This document shows positions 6,569 to 12,845 of a stretch of DNA of 38,308 nt, in pieces (the stretch's first letter is position 1; every line of letters starts with the position of its first letter). Position numbers and translations under genes: made by a program. Below the pieces are notes generated by a model. That model worked only from the letters and a program-made list of their open reading frames with translations, was not told the DNA's origin and did not search any database. Source of the stretch: a virus; IMG/VR virus record IMGVR_UViG_3300009173_000035, positions 1 to 38,308 of that record; one strand, given 5' to 3'.

Positions 6569-6724
6569 ATGACACGGATCGAAGCGGTGAAGGAAGCGGC
6601 AAGGCGTGAGGCACAGGAGGGGCAACCTTACATGGTCTGCTATAACTGGATCAGAGGTAACGCAGACCCGCCGAGCGAAGGGTATTATATCAAGCCGGGA
6701 CAGATCAAGGAGGTTCGGGTATGA
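6569..6724 (+). CDS. 51-residue early protein
   Basis: Starts MTRIEAVKEAARREAQEG at 6569 after AAGAGGA; ends EVRV with TGA overlapping the next ATG (ATGA at 6721-6724). Helical N-terminus, then YMVCYNWIRG and PPSEGYYIKPG. The overlap and ribosome site support it as a gene. Function unknown. Confidence 0.6.
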   Translation: MTRIEAVKEAARREAQEGQPYMVCYNWIRGNADPPSEGYYIKPGQIKEVRV

Positions 6725-7104
6725 TTGCACCAGAAGCGTTGGAGGGGATTCTTGCACACGCCACCGGAACAGAGCAGTGGTACAAGCATTGGACAGGCCC
6801 GGTATTCTATACCGATGGGGCGAAGGTGATGGCAGAGCAAGCGCAAGCGTTTTGGTTGATCGACATTATCGCAATTCAACAGAAGTATGGAAAGGTGAAA
6901 CTGGCAGACAGCCAGGAGTGGATATTGAGGAAGGACGCAAAAGGGGCCGGGGCCTTGTTGGTCTGCAAAGATGAAAGGGGAATGGAGATACTTAGGCAGA
7001 CGCTCGAATACACAGATTTCCCACTATACCCGCGTGGGGAGTTTACGGTATGGGTCGAAGGGTTGCAGGGCGAACGAATCATACTGCTACCCTCAGAGCA
7101 TTAA
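6721..7104 (+). CDS. DUF6876-like phage protein
   Basis: A 127-residue protein containing TGTEQWYKHW, FYTDGAKVMAEQAQAFWLID and a YPRGEFTVWVE tail, which match my memory of the DUF6876 family of small phage and plasmid proteins. No biochemical role is established for that family. AAGGAGG precedes the start, and the gene overlaps its upstream neighbour by ATGA. It lies among early genes leading to the recombination genes. Confidence 0.75.
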   Translation: MIAPEALEGILAHATGTEQWYKHWTGPVFYTDGAKVMAEQAQAFWLIDIIAIQQKYGKVKLADSQEWILRKDAKGAGALLVCKDERGMEILRQTLEYTDFPLYPRGEFTVWVEGLQGERIILLPSEH

Positions 7105-7124
7105 ACTTTTTCAAGGAGGCAACG

Positions 7125-7505
7125 ATGCCAGCAAAAAGGCAAACCCTTTTGGACGAACTCTCAGACCTGAGAGAAGAACTTGAACTTGAGGACATGGAAC
7201 AGCAGGAGGCAATAGAAAAGATACTGACCCCTGAAATCAAGGAGCAGTTGGAACAGGCCGAGAAGAAATACGCCGAGAAGATCGCAGTCCGAAAAGAAAA
7301 AGCCAAAGACCTCGAATCCTCGATACGGGCAAACATTCTTGTTCTTGGCGAGTCCGTGAAAGGGGAAACGCTTCACGCGATTTTCGTCAAGGGCCGCACC
7401 TCCTGGGACTCGAAGAAGCTGGACGGAATGATGGTCCTTCTCCCTGAGTTGAACGAATGCCGTAAGGTTGGAAGTCCATCGGTCAGTTTGCGAAAGATTG
7501 GGTAG
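7125..7505 (+). CDS. Conserved phage protein with coiled coil, recombination-associated
   Basis: A 126-residue protein from the ATG at 7125 (MPAKRQTLLDELSDLREE), with AAGGAGG before it. Residues about 8-75 form a long charged coiled coil. The C-terminal part reads HAIFVKGRTSWDSKKLDG followed by a VGSPSVSLRKI tail, a pattern I recall from hypothetical proteins near single-strand annealing genes in siphophages. A Rad52-type gene follows 0.7 kb later. A role as a partner of recombination or a nuclease inhibitor is possible but unproven. Confidence 0.7.
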   Translation: MPAKRQTLLDELSDLREELELEDMEQQEAIEKILTPEIKEQLEQAEKKYAEKIAVRKEKAKDLESSIRANILVLGESVKGETLHAIFVKGRTSWDSKKLDGMMVLLPELNECRKVGSPSVSLRKIG

Positions 7506-7540
7506 CGTAGTCGGCGGCTGATTGGTATTTGGAGGCAGGG

Positions 7541-7557
7541 CTATTCACGTGGATACA
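7541..7557 (-). repeat. CACGTG-centred motif, copy 1 (inverted)
   Basis: On the minus strand it reads TGTATCCACGTGAATAG, identical over 17 bases to the copy at 14479-14495. It lies just before the start of the 72-residue gene at 7568. See the finding on the three copies. Confidence 0.6.
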
Positions 7558-7567
7558 AGGGGGCGAT

Positions 7568-7786
7568 ATGAAAATCGGAGTCGAGCAGGTGATGCTTGTC
7601 GAGTTGGAAATGATCGAGGTGGCACAGTTGGTCAACGAGTTCGAGAAACTTGGGAAAGAATACATCAAAGAACACCCGGTCTTGAGGGGGTTCTATACGC
7701 ACCTTGTTGAAGTCAGGGACGCGGCAAGGAACGCCCTGGTGGATGGGAAGCACATTCAACTGATAAACCCGACTGAGACAGGTTGA
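7568..7786 (+). CDS. Small early helical protein
   Basis: A 72-residue protein starting MKIGVEQVMLVELEMIEV at 7568, with a GGGGGC purine run before it. The longer frame from a TTG at 7529 would run through the CACGTG motif and is less likely. Helical, no motif recognised. The consensus promoter for the regulator gene overlaps its end. Confidence 0.6.
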   Translation: MKIGVEQVMLVELEMIEVAQLVNEFEKLGKEYIKEHPVLRGFYTHLVEVRDAARNALVDGKHIQLINPTETG

Positions 7787-7811
7787 CAAGTGGTGTATAT
7801 ATATGTATAAT
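7783..7811 (+). promoter_or_regulatory. Consensus sigma-70 promoter (TTGACA-N17-TATAAT)
   Basis: Both hexamers are perfect: TTGACA at 7783-7788 and TATAAT at 7806-7811, with a 17-base A/T-rich spacer. It overlaps the end of the previous gene. It should give strong transcription of the Cro-like gene and, if the terminator at 8096-8145 is passed, of the recombination genes. Confidence 0.92.
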
Positions 7812-7857
7812 CATATAGGAAACAGAAACCAACAAAAACAGAAGGGAGGCTGACCGG

Positions 7858-8034
7858 ATGACCCCGAAACAGATCAAGGTGTTAAGAACGGATCGGGGAT
7901 TGACACAAGAGCAGTTCGCCAGAGAACTCGGCGTGTCGCACATGACGATTTCCAGGTGGGAGAAGGGGCGCAGTATTCCGAGGGGGTTGAGTAGGAGTGC
8001 GTTGGACAAGTTCTCCAAACGAAAAGCGGCTTAG
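7858..8034 (+). CDS. Cro/XRE-family mini transcription regulator
   Basis: A 58-residue protein that is almost entirely a helix-turn-helix domain of the XRE (Cro/C1) type. The diagnostic run is LTQEQFARELGVSHMTIS followed by RWEKGRSIP, with helices 2 and 3 at about residues 15-35. GGGAGG lies before the ATG at 7858. It is the size of Cro and lacks the C-terminal dimer/cleavage domain of a CI repressor. It is transcribed from a perfect promoter and probably binds operators in this region, possibly its own promoter. It is too short to appear in searches limited to 60 residues. Confidence 0.88.
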   Translation: MTPKQIKVLRTDRGLTQEQFARELGVSHMTISRWEKGRSIPRGLSRSALDKFSKRKAA

Positions 8035-8039
8035 ATAAA

Positions 8040-8092
8040 GTGTGCGTAATGCCGGGGAATTCTTGGAGGGAGGACCCGGTGCAGACGCACAC
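8040..8092 (+). promoter_or_regulatory. Leader hairpin upstream of a terminator (attenuator-like)
   Basis: GTGTGCGT (8040-8047) pairs perfectly with ACGCACAC (8085-8092), with further inner pairing between TGCCGGG and CCCGGTGCA. The loop carries GGAGGGAGGA, a strong ribosome-site-like sequence with no proper ORF behind it. TGCCGGGG (8050-8057) is repeated at 8095-8102 as the start of the terminator stem, so alternative pairing is possible. Confidence 0.5.
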
Positions 8093-8095
8093 CTT

Positions 8096-8145
8096 GCCGG
8101 GGCAGATCGGTTCTGTGGGGGTGCCATCTGCCTCGGCTTTATTTT
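8096..8145 (+). terminator. Intrinsic terminator between regulator and rad52-like gene
   Basis: GCCGGGGCAGAT (8096-8107) pairs with ATCTGCCTCGGC (8126-8137): 12 pairs, one of them G-U. TTTATTTT follows. It separates the Cro-like gene from the recombination genes and is probably a control point. Confidence 0.85.
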
Positions 8146-8166
8146 ACAATGGGAGGATTGAAAGCG

Positions 8167-8796
8167 ATGACAGAACAAGAACTGAAAAACCTCGAAGCGG
8201 TGTTTCCTGCGGAGTTGGTCAAGAACCGCGAGGGCAGGGGAGGGAAAACCTATTCGTATTTTGATACGCCTACGATAATTCGCCGCCTCAATGAATGTTT
8301 TGGTGGCGATTGGTCTTTTGAGGTCAAAGGCCATTGGGTCCGGGATGACGAGGTAGTGGTCCTGGGAGAGATCACGGCGGGAGGTGTTGTCAAGCAACAG
8401 TTCGGAGAAAGCGAAACGGAGAGATATTCGCAGGGCCACAAGAACGCCGGAAAACCTCTCAGCATAGGCGATGACCTCAAGTCTGCAACGTCTGACTGTT
8501 TGAAGAAATGCGCCACCCTACTCGGTGTCGGCCTTGAACTTTACGACAAGAAAACCGGAAGCAGGAACGGTGGGGGGCAAGGGAATGCGCCGCCGGGGAA
8601 TCCAGACGAGAAGGCGAACCCCAGGCAGATCAAATATATCGAAAGTTTGCTCAAGAACGCCGCTATACCTATGGAGGTGAAGGACCGGGCGGTGGCGGCA
8701 ATCGCAAAGGGGATGGGAAAAACACAGGCTTCAGAATCTATCGAAGCGTTGAAGGCCATTATTGAAAAGGCAAAGGGCGATGGCGAAGCAAAATGA
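8167..8796 (+). CDS. Rad52/Rad22-family single-strand annealing protein
   Basis: A 209-residue recombinase that would anneal complementary single strands during phage recombination. Support comes from the N-terminal alpha/beta domain (YFDTPTIIRRLNECFGGDWS at about 31-50) and the family hallmark GDDLKSATSDCLKKCATLLG at about residues 101-120, followed by GVGLELY. A G/P-rich linker then leads to a helical C-terminus (residues about 150-205) that may bind partners. The ATG at 8167 is used because GGGAGG lies before it; the earlier ATG at 8149 has no ribosome site. It follows a terminator, so its expression may depend on readthrough. Confidence 0.85.
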   Translation: MTEQELKNLEAVFPAELVKNREGRGGKTYSYFDTPTIIRRLNECFGGDWSFEVKGHWVRDDEVVVLGEITAGGVVKQQFGESETERYSQGHKNAGKPLSIGDDLKSATSDCLKKCATLLGVGLELYDKKTGSRNGGGQGNAPPGNPDEKANPRQIKYIESLLKNAAIPMEVKDRAVAAIAKGMGKTQASESIEALKAIIEKAKGDGEAK

Positions 8797-9019
8797 AACG
8801 CTGGAGGATCGGCTTAAGGCAGGGTATGTATACGAGATCGATTCCAATGACCGAACACAGATGGTTGTGACAAACACAGAAGGGGTTCGGTATGAGGTCG
8901 AGTTGACCGACAACCCCTATTGCTCTTGCCCGGCCTTCATACTCTGCAAACATATTCGGGACGGGTGGACATTGAAAAACGTGAGGGTGAGGGATGCCAG
9001 AACAACAGCCGGGGCTTGA
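8780..9019 (+). CDS. SWIM-like zinc finger protein
   Basis: A 79-residue protein with the pattern C-S-C-P-A-F-I-L-C-K-H at residues 48-58, which fits the SWIM zinc finger (CxCx-n-CxH). SWIM domains bind DNA or proteins and occur in recombination factors such as those helping Rad51 paralogues. It overlaps the end of the Rad52-like gene by 17 bases, so a joint role in recombination is plausible. AAAGGG precedes the ATG at 8780. The remainder is a small beta-rich domain. Confidence 0.7.
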   Translation: MAKQNETLEDRLKAGYVYEIDSNDRTQMVVTNTEGVRYEVELTDNPYCSCPAFILCKHIRDGWTLKNVRVRDARTTAGA

Positions 9020-9665
9020 GGAAGTCCACTTTCAATATCCAGTGGTAATCCAGGAGGACGAAAACGAACGGTTTTACCACTACCGGACAATGGCAACAAA
9101 GCACCTGCAAGCGTCCGTTTTGCATTACCTGCATTTCGGCCTGTGGGCGCGTAAGATCAAGCAGGAGATACCCGCAGACCTGTATGGGTTCGATACCTTC
9201 GAAGCCCTGTGTTTTGCTCCTATGGAGTCCGGGGGGTTTGGTCTACGATCCAACGAGGTATACCACGCAATCCGGGTGGTCGAGAAGTTCGTGCTTGAAC
9301 TGCATACCTCGCCCGAGTTCCTGGCCTTGTGTTCAAAGTCGAACCTGAAATTGCTACAGCCGCATATCAATGCAGGGAACCGGGGGGAAGCACTTGCAGA
9401 CGCTCAAGTATGCACCGTGAAGGACTTGCAACAGAACATTAAGGACGGGAAATACTCAGGGGGGGTGATCGATTTTGACCCGGAGAAAGAACCGGAGATT
9501 GACACGCAGACGAAACTCGAACGGGACCAACTGTTGATGGACCTCATTTCGGATCTGGAAGCGTGGAACGATGGCAGGGTCCACAAGAATTGGTTCCATC
9601 CTGGATGCCCGAAAACGCTCAGACTGATTGCATATCTCAAGACAACGGGAGGGTCATCTGTATGA
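8994..9665 (+). CDS. Hypothetical protein of the recombination region
   Basis: A 223-residue mostly helical protein. Residues about 30-110 (ATKHLQASVLHYLHFGLWAR and FGLRSNEVYHAIRVVEKFVL) form a helical domain, followed by an acidic linker and a helical C-terminus. GAGGGTGAGGG precedes the ATG. It overlaps the SWIM protein by 26 bases. I do not recognise the family; the position suggests replication or recombination. Confidence 0.75.
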   Translation: MPEQQPGLEEVHFQYPVVIQEDENERFYHYRTMATKHLQASVLHYLHFGLWARKIKQEIPADLYGFDTFEALCFAPMESGGFGLRSNEVYHAIRVVEKFVLELHTSPEFLALCSKSNLKLLQPHINAGNRGEALADAQVCTVKDLQQNIKDGKYSGGVIDFDPEKEPEIDTQTKLERDQLLMDLISDLEAWNDGRVHKNWFHPGCPKTLRLIAYLKTTGGSSV

Positions 9666-9841
9666 CGAGTTTCAAAATTCGACATGAGACATTGGGCAGT
9701 CACGTGCATTGTCAATTATTCGCCGGGGCTGATCCTGAACATAGAGCATTGACTGGGAATTTTTGTATGCGGCAAAACGAGTTCGATGATTTCAAGAACT
9801 GTATCAAGAACGATTATGTCGTGTTCGACGAGAGGCGTTAA
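9662..9841 (+). CDS. 59-residue hypothetical protein
   Basis: Starts MTSFKIRHETLGSHVHCQLF at 9662 with ATGA overlap to the previous gene and GGGAGG eight bases upstream. Beta-rich: the pattern of a short strand pair, then RQNEFDDFKN and a charged end. Not recognised. Confidence 0.6.
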   Translation: MTSFKIRHETLGSHVHCQLFAGADPEHRALTGNFCMRQNEFDDFKNCIKNDYVVFDERR

Positions 9842-9867
9842 ACGACACAGTTTCGCGGGAGGGTAGC

Positions 9868-10221
9868 ATGTTGAAGGGATTCGAGAACCACACAAGCCAC
9901 GGCAACACCATCGAAACGGAACTCCCTGCCGTGCGCCAGATCATCCAGGAGGCGAGGAAGGACAACCCAATCAAAAGCCCTGAGATCGAGCGGCGGCTGA
10001 GACTGTGCGGCCCACAAGTCCGGGCCTGTGTCCACGAACTTCGACTACGGGGGGAACCTGTATGCAGTAGTTCCAAAGGTTACTTTTGGGGAACGCCAGA
10101 CGAGGTAATGGAAACGGTCACGCATTTGGAGCAGAGGATTCGCAGTTTGTCGGAGATCGCCAGGGCGTTGAAGGGGTCTTACAGCACACCGCAACAGGTT
10201 GAAATGAGTTTAGGGGTATAA
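9868..10221 (+). CDS. Probable winged-helix DNA-binding protein
   Basis: A 117-residue protein with GGAGG before the ATG. The central part (SPEIERRLRLCGPQVRACVH, then ELRLRGEPVCSSSKGYFWG) has the helix-helix-wing pattern of a winged helix DNA-binding domain, with the wing ending at GYFWG. The C-terminal segment is one amphipathic helix. It lies just before the replication gene and its RNA region, so it may control replication or transcription there. Confidence 0.65.
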   Translation: MLKGFENHTSHGNTIETELPAVRQIIQEARKDNPIKSPEIERRLRLCGPQVRACVHELRLRGEPVCSSSKGYFWGTPDEVMETVTHLEQRIRSLSEIARALKGSYSTPQQVEMSLGV

Positions 10222-10256
10222 CCGGGCGGTGCCTCGCAGACCACCGCAAAAAGCGT

Positions 10257-10285
10257 TTGACTCTTAGCGAAAGGAGGCATATATT
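10257..10285 (+). promoter_or_regulatory. Promoter for structured RNA (TTGACT-N17-TATATT)
   Basis: TTGACT at 10257-10262 and TATATT at 10280-10285 with a 17-base spacer. The expected start is near 10291, a few bases before the first arm of the pairing network described for the RNA. Confidence 0.75.
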
Positions 10286-10290
10286 CAAAA

Positions 10291-10420
10291 CACCATTGGG
10301 GCAGTCATCAAGTAGTTCAGGCACGATTCAAAATTGTATAAGTCAAATATACGCCTGGATTCCCAAGTCTGTTCGGTGACTGCCCCAAACAGTGCCTACA
10401 GAGGGAATCCAGGCGTTTTT
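10291..10420 (+). ncRNA. Candidate ~130-nt structured RNA (interleaved pairings, pseudoknot topology)
   Basis: Three perfect pairings are interleaved. A: TTGGGGCAGTCA (10296-10307) with TGACTGCCCCAA (10377-10388), 12 bp. C: AGGCAC (10319-10324) with GTGCCT (10392-10397), 6 bp. B: CGCCTGGATTCCC (10352-10364) with GGGAATCCAGGCG (10403-10415), 13 bp, followed by TTTTT. The order A-C-B-A'-C'-B' means they cannot all form as nested hairpins. The RNA has its own promoter and terminator and lies directly upstream of the replication gene. It may be a regulatory RNA or a switchable attenuator. Confidence 0.55.
10352..10420 (+). terminator. Long-loop intrinsic terminator upstream of the replication gene
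   Basis: A perfect 13-bp stem (10352-10364 with 10403-10415) closes a 38-base loop and is followed by five Ts. Two segments of the loop can instead pair with upstream arms, which would compete with or lock the terminator. Confidence 0.75.
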
Positions 10421-10439
10421 CTATTTGGGAGTAATGGTT

Positions 10440-11270
10440 GTGAATAATGGGCAACGATACAATCCTTACAAAATGTTTCACGGATCGTTTATCCCTGATT
10501 GGCTTTCGAAACGCCAAGACCTGGGAGCGGGGGCGAAGATGGTATTTGCACGCCTTGCGAGGTATGCGGGGGATGATGGGTATTGCTATCCGTCATACAA
10601 GACAATCGCAGACGAAATTGGGATGGCCCGGATAACTGTAATCAAGGCCGTGGGCCAACTTGTGGAAAAGGGGCTTTTGCAAGTTGAATCGGGCATGCAG
10701 ATCGGAAAGGCGAATCGGTATTTCTTCTTGTGGGATGATGATTTTGTGCAGGTAAAAGAGGGTGGTCAAGAAAGTATACCCCCCCGGTCAGAAAAGTATA
10801 TGGGGGGTGGTCAAGAAAGTATACCCAAAGAGAATCAAGAAGTAGAATCAATAACTAAAAACAACGCCGAACCCGTTTTTGTTGTTGATCCAGATGCCAA
10901 ACAACTCAGGGACCGAATCGCAAAGGAGGTTCTAAGCTGTGCCGCCAGGACGTTGCAAATCTCAGATTCTCAGGTTCGCATTATACAGACCTACAGATTC
11001 CCGTTACCCAAGACGATGACGCACAACGATGTTGTGGACGAGATCAACAAGGTGATGGAGCGTATCAAGAAAAACTGTAGCTGGAATTATATCATCGGGA
11101 CACCGGACGCGCCGGGCATCTTGGGCAATATCATCAATCAACATTTAGCCAAAAAGGAGGAAAAGGCAGAGCAGGACAAACGCACAAAGATAGTCAGGAC
11201 GGAAAAGGAAATGATGCGATTAGCCGCCATTCGGAAAGCAGTCAAAGCACAAAAGGAGAGTCACGCATGA
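10440..11270 (+). CDS. Replication initiation protein with N-terminal helix-turn-helix
   Basis: A 276-residue protein. Residues about 25-95 form a helix-turn-helix domain of the HTH_36 type (KMVFARLARYAG, YPSYKTIADEIGMARITVIK), followed by a flexible region encoded by iteron-like DNA repeats (GGQESIP occurs twice). The C-terminal part is a charged helix. This layout, with an origin inside the gene, is typical of lambda O-like initiators. The GTG at 10440 has GGGAG eight bases upstream and is preferred; an ATG at 10434 lies too close to that site, and the GTG at 10392 lies inside the terminator hairpin. ATGA overlap with the next gene. Confidence 0.8.
   Translation: MNNGQRYNPYKMFHGSFIPDWLSKRQDLGAGAKMVFARLARYAGDDGYCYPSYKTIADEIGMARITVIKAVGQLVEKGLLQVESGMQIGKANRYFFLWDDDFVQVKEGGQESIPPRSEKYMGGGQESIPKENQEVESITKNNAEPVFVVDPDAKQLRDRIAKEVLSCAARTLQISDSQVRIIQTYRFPLPKTMTHNDVVDEINKVMERIKKNCSWNYIIGTPDAPGILGNIINQHLAKKEEKAEQDKRTKIVRTEKEMMRLAAIRKAVKAQKESHA
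10764..10823 (+). repeat. Three iteron-like direct repeats (putative origin)
   Basis: GGTCAAGAAAGTATA at 10764-10778, GGTCAGAAAAGTATA at 10786-10800 and GGTCAAGAAAGTATA at 10809-10823. Spacing is 22-23 bases, about two helix turns. The outer two copies extend to 21 identical bases (GGTGG on the left, CCC on the right). A-rich sequence follows at 10824-10870. Iterons inside an initiator gene next to an A/T-rich stretch match the lambda O origin design. Confidence 0.65.
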
Positions 11271-11563
11271 TTACGAAAGTCACAATTACGCCAGAGCAGT
11301 TGAGAGATATTATTGAGGTAGCATGCGAATCGCCAATGTCCGGGGAGTTGCATGTGTCGAAACCCAATGGCGAGGACGCAGAAACAAAGGCAACGTTCAC
11401 GGTCACAATGTGCCAATCTCACATTATCGCTTTGGTCAAGGATCACATCGAAGCATCCACCGGGGGCGATGTTGGCCCTATCGAATTTACCAGGGGTAAG
11501 GGTGGAGTGGGCGCCACAATGTCAGTTGGATTTGGAAATAGTGCTGAAGGCGAACAAGAATGA
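11267..11563 (+). CDS. Hypothetical protein, beta-rich
   Basis: A 98-residue protein starting MITKVTITPEQLRDIIEVAC, with GGAGAG upstream and ATGA overlap at both ends. One short helix, then mainly strands and a glycine-rich loop (TRGKGGVGATMS). No recognised motif. It travels with the replication genes. Confidence 0.65.
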   Translation: MITKVTITPEQLRDIIEVACESPMSGELHVSKPNGEDAETKATFTVTMCQSHIIALVKDHIEASTGGDVGPIEFTRGKGGVGATMSVGFGNSAEGEQE

Positions 11564-11826
11564 ATTACGTGATGGCCTGGGAGAATACCCACAAAAGGAG
11601 CGTCAGGCTTCGTTACGACCTCTCAGGCCATCAATCTTGCCCGTTCTGCGTAATGGGGCAGGTTTCCGAGATCGGGCAACTGTGCGCTTGCTGTGGGGCC
11701 GTGGTGGCAAGTATCCATCTAAACGAGAATGATCTATTCAGGAGAAAGATGTATGCTGAAAGGCTTGAGCAAAAGAGATCGCGCCCTGGTGGACCTCCGG
11801 GCCAGGATGGGAAAGTATTTCGATGA
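11560..11826 (+). CDS. Zinc-ribbon protein
   Basis: An 88-residue protein with two CxxC knuckles, CPFC and CACC, separated by about 13 residues, indicating a zinc ribbon. Such small ribbons bind nucleic acid or act as adaptors. ATGA overlap upstream; its end overlaps the next gene by 74 bases. The C-terminus is basic and proline/glycine-rich. Exact role unknown. Confidence 0.65.
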   Translation: MNYVMAWENTHKRSVRLRYDLSGHQSCPFCVMGQVSEIGQLCACCGAVVASIHLNENDLFRRKMYAERLEQKRSRPGGPPGQDGKVFR

Positions 11827-12031
11827 ATCCGGTCTGTGTGTCCCTGCAATGGAAGTCCGAGCCAGGATGCTCAAGATCCCGGTTGCAGAGTATCGGGCGA
11901 AATGTCTCCAGTATAAAATGGACCGGCCGAATCCGGATTGGGGAACCGATCAGAAGCACCGCGAACACCAGGAGGCCTACGAGCAGTCCGTTGCCGCCAA
12001 GATGGAACGCCCTTCACACCTTCCGATCTGA
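11753..12031 (+). CDS. Hypothetical protein, helical, basic
   Basis: A 92-residue protein from the ATG at 11753 (MLKGLSKRDRALVDLRARMG), with AGGAG upstream; the longer form from 11729 lacks a ribosome site. Helical and basic, ending AKMERPSHLPI. The 74-base overlap with the zinc-ribbon gene is long, but both frames have good starts. It immediately precedes the DNA methyltransferase. Not recognised. Confidence 0.6.
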   Translation: MLKGLSKRDRALVDLRARMGKYFDESGLCVPAMEVRARMLKIPVAEYRAKCLQYKMDRPNPDWGTDQKHREHQEAYEQSVAAKMERPSHLPI

Positions 12032-12038
12032 GGACGCT

Positions 12039-12845
12039 ATGACCTTTGGTTCTTTGTTCTCGGGAATAGGAGGTATTGATTTAGGACTTGAACGTGCCGG
12101 GATGGAATGCAAATGGCAGGTGGAGATCGACCCGTTCTGCCGCAAGGTATTAGCAAAGCACTGGCCAGATGTCAGGAGGTATGAAGATGTCAGAACCGTT
12201 GGAGCAGATAACCTTGAGCCTGTCGATGTCATCGCAGGGGGGTTCCCATGTCAAGACGTATCAGTCGCAGGGAAACGCGAAGGACTCAAGGAAGGCAACA
12301 GATCGGGCCTCTGGTTTGAATACCACAGAATCATTTGCGAACTACGACCCAGATACGTCCTCGTGGAGAACGTGCCAGGCTTGCTTGCTAACGGTATGGA
12401 CCGTGTTCTCGGAGACTTGGCCGAAATCGGGTACGATGCGGAGTGGCAGGTGCTATCGGCAGCGGACATGGGGGCACCGCACCTCAGACGGCGAGTCTTC
12501 ATTGTGGCCTACCCCAGCACAGGACAGCGTGTCTATGCGGAAGAACAAATACAAGCAGGGGGGTATGCCGCTGACAACGGCGGTAATGATGTGGCATACA
12601 CCCACACGGGGAGATTCGAGAGGTGCGGGACCAAATCAGCACACAGCGACACTCGGAAGGGATATAAAACAAAAGCATGGTGGACAGTTGAACCCGACGT
12701 GGGTCGAGTGGCTAATGGGGTTCCCGCCAGGGTGGACCGACTTAAATCCCTCGGCAACGCCGTAGTGCCGCAATGCGCTGAATACATAGGACGGATGATA
12801 ATTGACCATGCCAATCAAGCCAGAGAACAAGCACTTGTACCCTGA
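12039..12845 (+). CDS. DNA C5-cytosine methyltransferase
   Basis: A 268-residue enzyme that would transfer a methyl group from S-adenosylmethionine to carbon 5 of cytosine in DNA. Motifs occur in order: motif I FSGIGGIDLGLERAG (residues about 7-21), motif IV GGFPCQ with catalytic Cys71, motif VI ENV (110-112), motif VIII RRRVF (150-154), and motif X GNAVVP (239-244). The target recognition segment between VIII and X is short (about 80 residues) and loosely packed, at the small end for the family. The ATG at 12039 gives motif I at the normal place. A second gene is read in another frame inside it. The product could protect phage DNA or feed a cytosine hypermodification pathway with the glycosyltransferase at 15294. 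Confidence 0.93.
   Translation: MTFGSLFSGIGGIDLGLERAGMECKWQVEIDPFCRKVLAKHWPDVRRYEDVRTVGADNLEPVDVIAGGFPCQDVSVAGKREGLKEGNRSGLWFEYHRIICELRPRYVLVENVPGLLANGMDRVLGDLAEIGYDAEWQVLSAADMGAPHLRRRVFIVAYPSTGQRVYAEEQIQAGGYAADNGGNDVAYTHTGRFERCGTKSAHSDTRKGYKTKAWWTVEPDVGRVANGVPARVDRLKSLGNAVVPQCAEYIGRMIIDHANQAREQALVP
12187..12765 (+). CDS. Overprinted gene inside the C5-methyltransferase (WPTP / WVEWLMGFPxGW family)
   Basis: A 192-residue frame lying wholly within the methyltransferase gene, shifted by one base. It has its own perfect AGGAGG (12174-12179) with a seven-base gap to ATG 12187. The product has DPDTSSWRTCQACLL (about 54-68), SETWPKSGTMRSGRCY (75-90), SLWPTP (105-110) and GQLNPTWVEWLMGFPPGW (166-183). 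I recall these same motifs from a widespread but uncharacterised family of phage and prophage proteins, so this is more than a chance open frame. Tryptophan-rich, with no membrane segment. Function unknown. The alternative is that database relatives are themselves misread shadows of methyltransferase genes. Confidence 0.55.
   Translation: MSEPLEQITLSLSMSSQGGSHVKTYQSQGNAKDSRKATDRASGLNTTESFANYDPDTSSWRTCQACLLTVWTVFSETWPKSGTMRSGRCYRQRTWGHRTSDGESSLWPTPAQDSVSMRKNKYKQGGMPLTTAVMMWHTPTRGDSRGAGPNQHTATLGRDIKQKHGGQLNPTWVEWLMGFPPGWTDLNPSATP

Noticed and set aside
11352-11732. A 126-codon plus-strand frame overlapping two small genes after the replication gene
   Set aside because: Both overlapped genes have ATGA coupling and sensible sequences, while this frame is Arg/Ser/Leu-rich with no ribosome site.
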